Assembly: GCF_017976235.1 (NCBI RefSeq)
Contig: NZ_JACVHC010000003.1
Location: 1-64,000 of the forward strand
Direction: 5' to 3'
Origin: Pseudomonas anatoliensis
GTDB taxonomy: Bacteria; Pseudomonadota; Gammaproteobacteria; Pseudomonadales; Pseudomonadaceae
DNA: 64,000 nt
Position numbers and translations under genes: made by a program. Each line of letters starts with the position of its first letter. Positions within the stretch are counted from its first letter, which is position 1. Below are positions 62,263-64,000 of the stretch, one piece after another. A model generated the notes under the pieces. That model worked only from the letters and a program-made list of their open reading frames with translations, did not search any database and was not told where the DNA came from.

Positions 62263-63065
62263 AATACACCTGTCTTTACAGCATCGTGCGCTTCGCGCCC
62301 TTTGCGGAAACCGAAGAGTTTGCCAATGTGGGCATCGTTCTCTCGGCACCTGCTATTGGCCGCATGGAGTACAAACTCGCTCGTAAAAATCTGAAACGGG
62401 TCAATCATTTCTTTGAGTGCAGCAACCTATTTGCAAAGGCTATGGAGATAGCCCAAAACGAACTGGACAGCATTCGCCTCATGACAGCAGGCGCTCAAGA
62501 ATCGCAGATCGTTAACCACTTTCGATTCATGACGGAGCCGAAGGAGTCGATGATTCGCTTCAGCCCCATGCGATCAATACTCGTGGAAAACCTCGATGCG
62601 ACCTTAGCTACGCTGTTCAACCGCTACATAGATCGCCAAGGCATAGGCCGCGAGCGGCGCGAAGAGATCATGGTTCGAGAGATTCGAGAATTGTTTTCGC
62701 ACGCGTCTATTCGTAGTTTTCGCGATGACACCCTGACTGGCGATCTGACCAAACTTCATCTTCCCTTGGTACATCGCAACAAGGTCGTGGCGGCTATTAA
62801 ACCCTTGGCTTTTGACCAGTCAGAGCCCAGCGCAATACTCGATCACTGCGATCAGTGGCTGATGAAATTCGTGAGAGCGGAGCAGGAAGGCATAATTCAG
62901 TTGCAAAACGTGCTTATCCCCGTGAGCACTCCTGCGGAGAGTGAATCCCCACGCCACCGCAAAGCGGTACAAGTTGCCAAGGAAAGCATTGAGGCACGTG
63001 GTCTACAGCTGGTTGATTTCCAGGCAATACAGAAAATTGCCGACTTCGCACAGCGCTACGCTTAA
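62259..63065 (+). CDS. DUF3037 family protein
   Basis: 268 residues, function unknown. The N-terminus MKYTCLYSIVRFAPFAETEEFANVGIVL is characteristic of DUF3037, a family often encoded next to small HipA-like kinases. The rest is mainly helical and basic, with a positively charged middle (about 125-165). No membrane segment or catalytic motif seen. The 4-bp overlap with the kinase gene implies coupled translation and a joint function. Confidence 0.72.
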   Translation: MKYTCLYSIVRFAPFAETEEFANVGIVLSAPAIGRMEYKLARKNLKRVNHFFECSNLFAKAMEIAQNELDSIRLMTAGAQESQIVNHFRFMTEPKESMIRFSPMRSILVENLDATLATLFNRYIDRQGIGRERREEIMVREIRELFSHASIRSFRDDTLTGDLTKLHLPLVHRNKVVAAIKPLAFDQSEPSAILDHCDQWLMKFVRAEQEGIIQLQNVLIPVSTPAESESPRHRKAVQVAKESIEARGLQLVDFQAIQKIADFAQRYA

Positions 63066-63084
63066 TAGTTGCTATTTGCTCAAT

Positions 63085-63113
63085 AAAGCCGCGCATTTGC
63101 GCGGCTTTTCCGT
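63085..63113 (+). terminator. terminator after the DUF3037 gene
   Basis: GCCGCGC/GCGCGGC stem with ATTT loop and TTTTCCG tail. The core 63085-63108 is an exact inverted copy of the tRNA terminator. Confidence 0.85.
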
Positions 63114-63192
63114 TTTTATGCGATGTCTATATCTAACCCGTTGAGCCTGTAACATGCGCAGGCCAACCAACCCGCGCCCCATGGAGCCCCTC

Positions 63193-63654
63193 TTGCCAGA
63201 CATCCGCCCGCCCGTGCTCGATGAAATCGACCGCCAGTTGATCGCGGCCCTGCAAATCAACGCCCGCGAAAGCGTGGCCATGCTCGCCAGGCAGTTGGGC
63301 ATTGCACGCACCACCGTAACCTCACGATTGGCGCGCCTGGAAAAAGCCAAGGTGATCACCGGTTACGGGGTACGCCTGGGACAGCGTGTGGTCGATGGCG
63401 GGTTGCAAGCCTATGTCGGGATCAAGGTTCAGCCGCGCTCTGGCAAAGAGGTGTTGCGCCGCTTGAGTGCAATGGCGCAGGTGCAGCAGCTGTGTGCGGT
63501 GAGTGGCGAATTTGATTATGTGGCGTGGTTGCGCACGGATTCGCCGGAGCAGCTGGATCAGTTGCTGGATCAGATTGGCAGTGTGGATGGGGTTGAGAAG
63601 ACCACGACATCGATTATTTTGAGTAGCAAGATTGATCGGGGGCAGCCGGTTTAG
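63193..63654 (+). CDS. Lrp/AsnC family transcriptional regulator
   Basis: 153 residues from the TTG at 63193, chosen because GGAG lies 6 nt upstream and the family start (LPDIRPPVLDEIDRQLI) follows; ATGs at 63154 and 63181 have poorer sites. N-terminal winged helix (ESVAMLARQLGIARTTVTSRLARLE) and C-terminal RAM/effector domain (VYVGIKVQ-like AYVGIKVQPRSGKEV). It probably controls the amine oxidase gene that follows in the same direction. Confidence 0.88.
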   Translation: MPDIRPPVLDEIDRQLIAALQINARESVAMLARQLGIARTTVTSRLARLEKAKVITGYGVRLGQRVVDGGLQAYVGIKVQPRSGKEVLRRLSAMAQVQQLCAVSGEFDYVAWLRTDSPEQLDQLLDQIGSVDGVEKTTTSIILSSKIDRGQPV

Positions 63655-63690
63655 GCTTCGGTCATGACTTTCTGATTGCCTGATCCGGCC

Positions 63691-63719
63691 TCATCGCCAG
63701 CAGGCTGGTTCCCACAGGG
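63691..63719. repeat. degenerate REP-like element
   Basis: TCGCCAGCAGGCTGGTTCCC, an imperfect CCAGC/GCTGG palindrome followed by CACAGGGA, just 3' of the Lrp-type gene. Confidence 0.45.
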
Positions 63720-63875
63720 AACAGAGTGAAGCTATAGCTCGTCATTTTGATCGGTAAATAGGCAAAACGACGACACTTTGCGTCTTATTAACGTGTTCTA
63801 CGCTCCCTAGAATGGCTGGCATCTTTTCCTATACTCAGATGCGCATTGCGCGTCGGGTCGCCAGCAAGGTCAGCC

Positions 63876-64000
63876 ATGAACAAGAACAATCGCCATCCTG
63901 CAGACGGTAAAAAGCCAATCACCATTTTCGGCCCGGATTTTCCTTTCGCCTTTGACGACTGGATCGAACACCCGGCTGGCCTCGGCTGCATCCCGGAGCA
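63876..64000 (+). CDS. flavin-dependent amine oxidase, 5' end only
   Basis: The first 41 codons (MNKNNRHPADGKKPITIF...) run off the right edge. The start FGPDFPFAFDDWIEHPAGLG matches pseudomonad flavin monoamine oxidase/tryptophan 2-monooxygenase-like proteins as I remember them; the FAD-binding motif would lie just beyond the window. AAGGT precedes the ATG by 6 nt. Not verifiable from this fragment. Confidence 0.6.
   Translation, partial: MNKNNRHPADGKKPITIFGPDFPFAFDDWIEHPAGLGCIPE

Noticed and set aside
60622..63108. tRNA-borne integrative element with att sites
   Set aside because: No integrase gene and no repeat of the tRNA 3' end was found downstream. Only the inverted terminator pair marks the edges.

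Overview
The window is chromosomal core DNA of a Pseudomonas, most likely a member of the P. fluorescens group. The evidence is its high GC content, the gene order (a tyrS/rrn junction, mepM-anmK, erpA, argC; vfr-trpC-trpD-trpG; trpE-gph-rpe; agt genes; murU-amgK/lptD-surA-pdxA-ksgA-apaG-apaH; prkA-yeaH-spoVR; cca; folK-folB; plsY/tsaD/rpsU-dnaG-rpoD-rmcA), and many REP/REPIN palindromes of the GTAGGAGC type typical of that group. No prophage, insertion sequence, transposase or CRISPR array was seen.

Layout. 1-7.4 kb: tandem ribosomal-RNA-operon promoters firing out of the left edge, tyrS, a murein endopeptidase with anmK (wall recycling), erpA, argC, hemJ and a nitronate monooxygenase-like flavoprotein. 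7.4-13.7 kb: a DUF805 membrane protein, an SDR enzyme, a HIT hydrolase, coq7, speD, an OsmC protein, the cAMP receptor Vfr and a lipoate-ligase-like protein. 13.7-21.9 kb: tryptophan biosynthesis, split into trpGDC and trpE by the autotransporter esterase gene estA. Both halves are preceded by short peptides ending in the same Trp-codon pair, the mark of transcription attenuation. gph and rpe sit upstream of trpE. 21.9-31.4 kb: an iron-type alcohol dehydrogenase and an ABC uptake system with its two-component regulator, matching agtABCD/agtSR (4-aminobutyrate and 5-aminovalerate uptake in P. aeruginosa). 31.5-42.9 kb: DUF3530 protein, djlA, the MurU/AmgK recycling pair, and the long lptD-to-apaH operon with glpE after it. 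43.1-48.0 kb: the prkA-yeaH-spoVR stationary-phase/stress module. 48.1-56.7 kb: cca, folate genes, plsY, tsaD and the rpsU-dnaG-rpoD macromolecular-synthesis cluster, here without the yqeY-like gene usually found between rpsU and dnaG. 56.9-60.6 kb: a large PAS-GGDEF-EAL protein (RmcA type), followed by a CAU-anticodon tRNA.

The 60.7-63.1 kb stretch just downstream of the tRNA is the one accessory-looking region. It holds a structured non-coding stretch, a frameshifted DUF3077 gene, and an overlapping gene pair (HipA-like kinase plus DUF3037 protein). The stretch is bracketed by two terminator hairpins that are exact 24-nt inverted copies of each other. An Lrp/AsnC regulator and the start of a flavin amine-oxidase gene close the window.

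Most promising for follow-up: the HipA-like/DUF3037 module and its flanks, the structured leader of the DUF3077 gene, the duplicated Trp leader peptides (one being the C-terminus of Gph), and the exactly periodic REPIN trimer inside the agt operon. All function calls come from reading the sequence and family knowledge; no database search was run.
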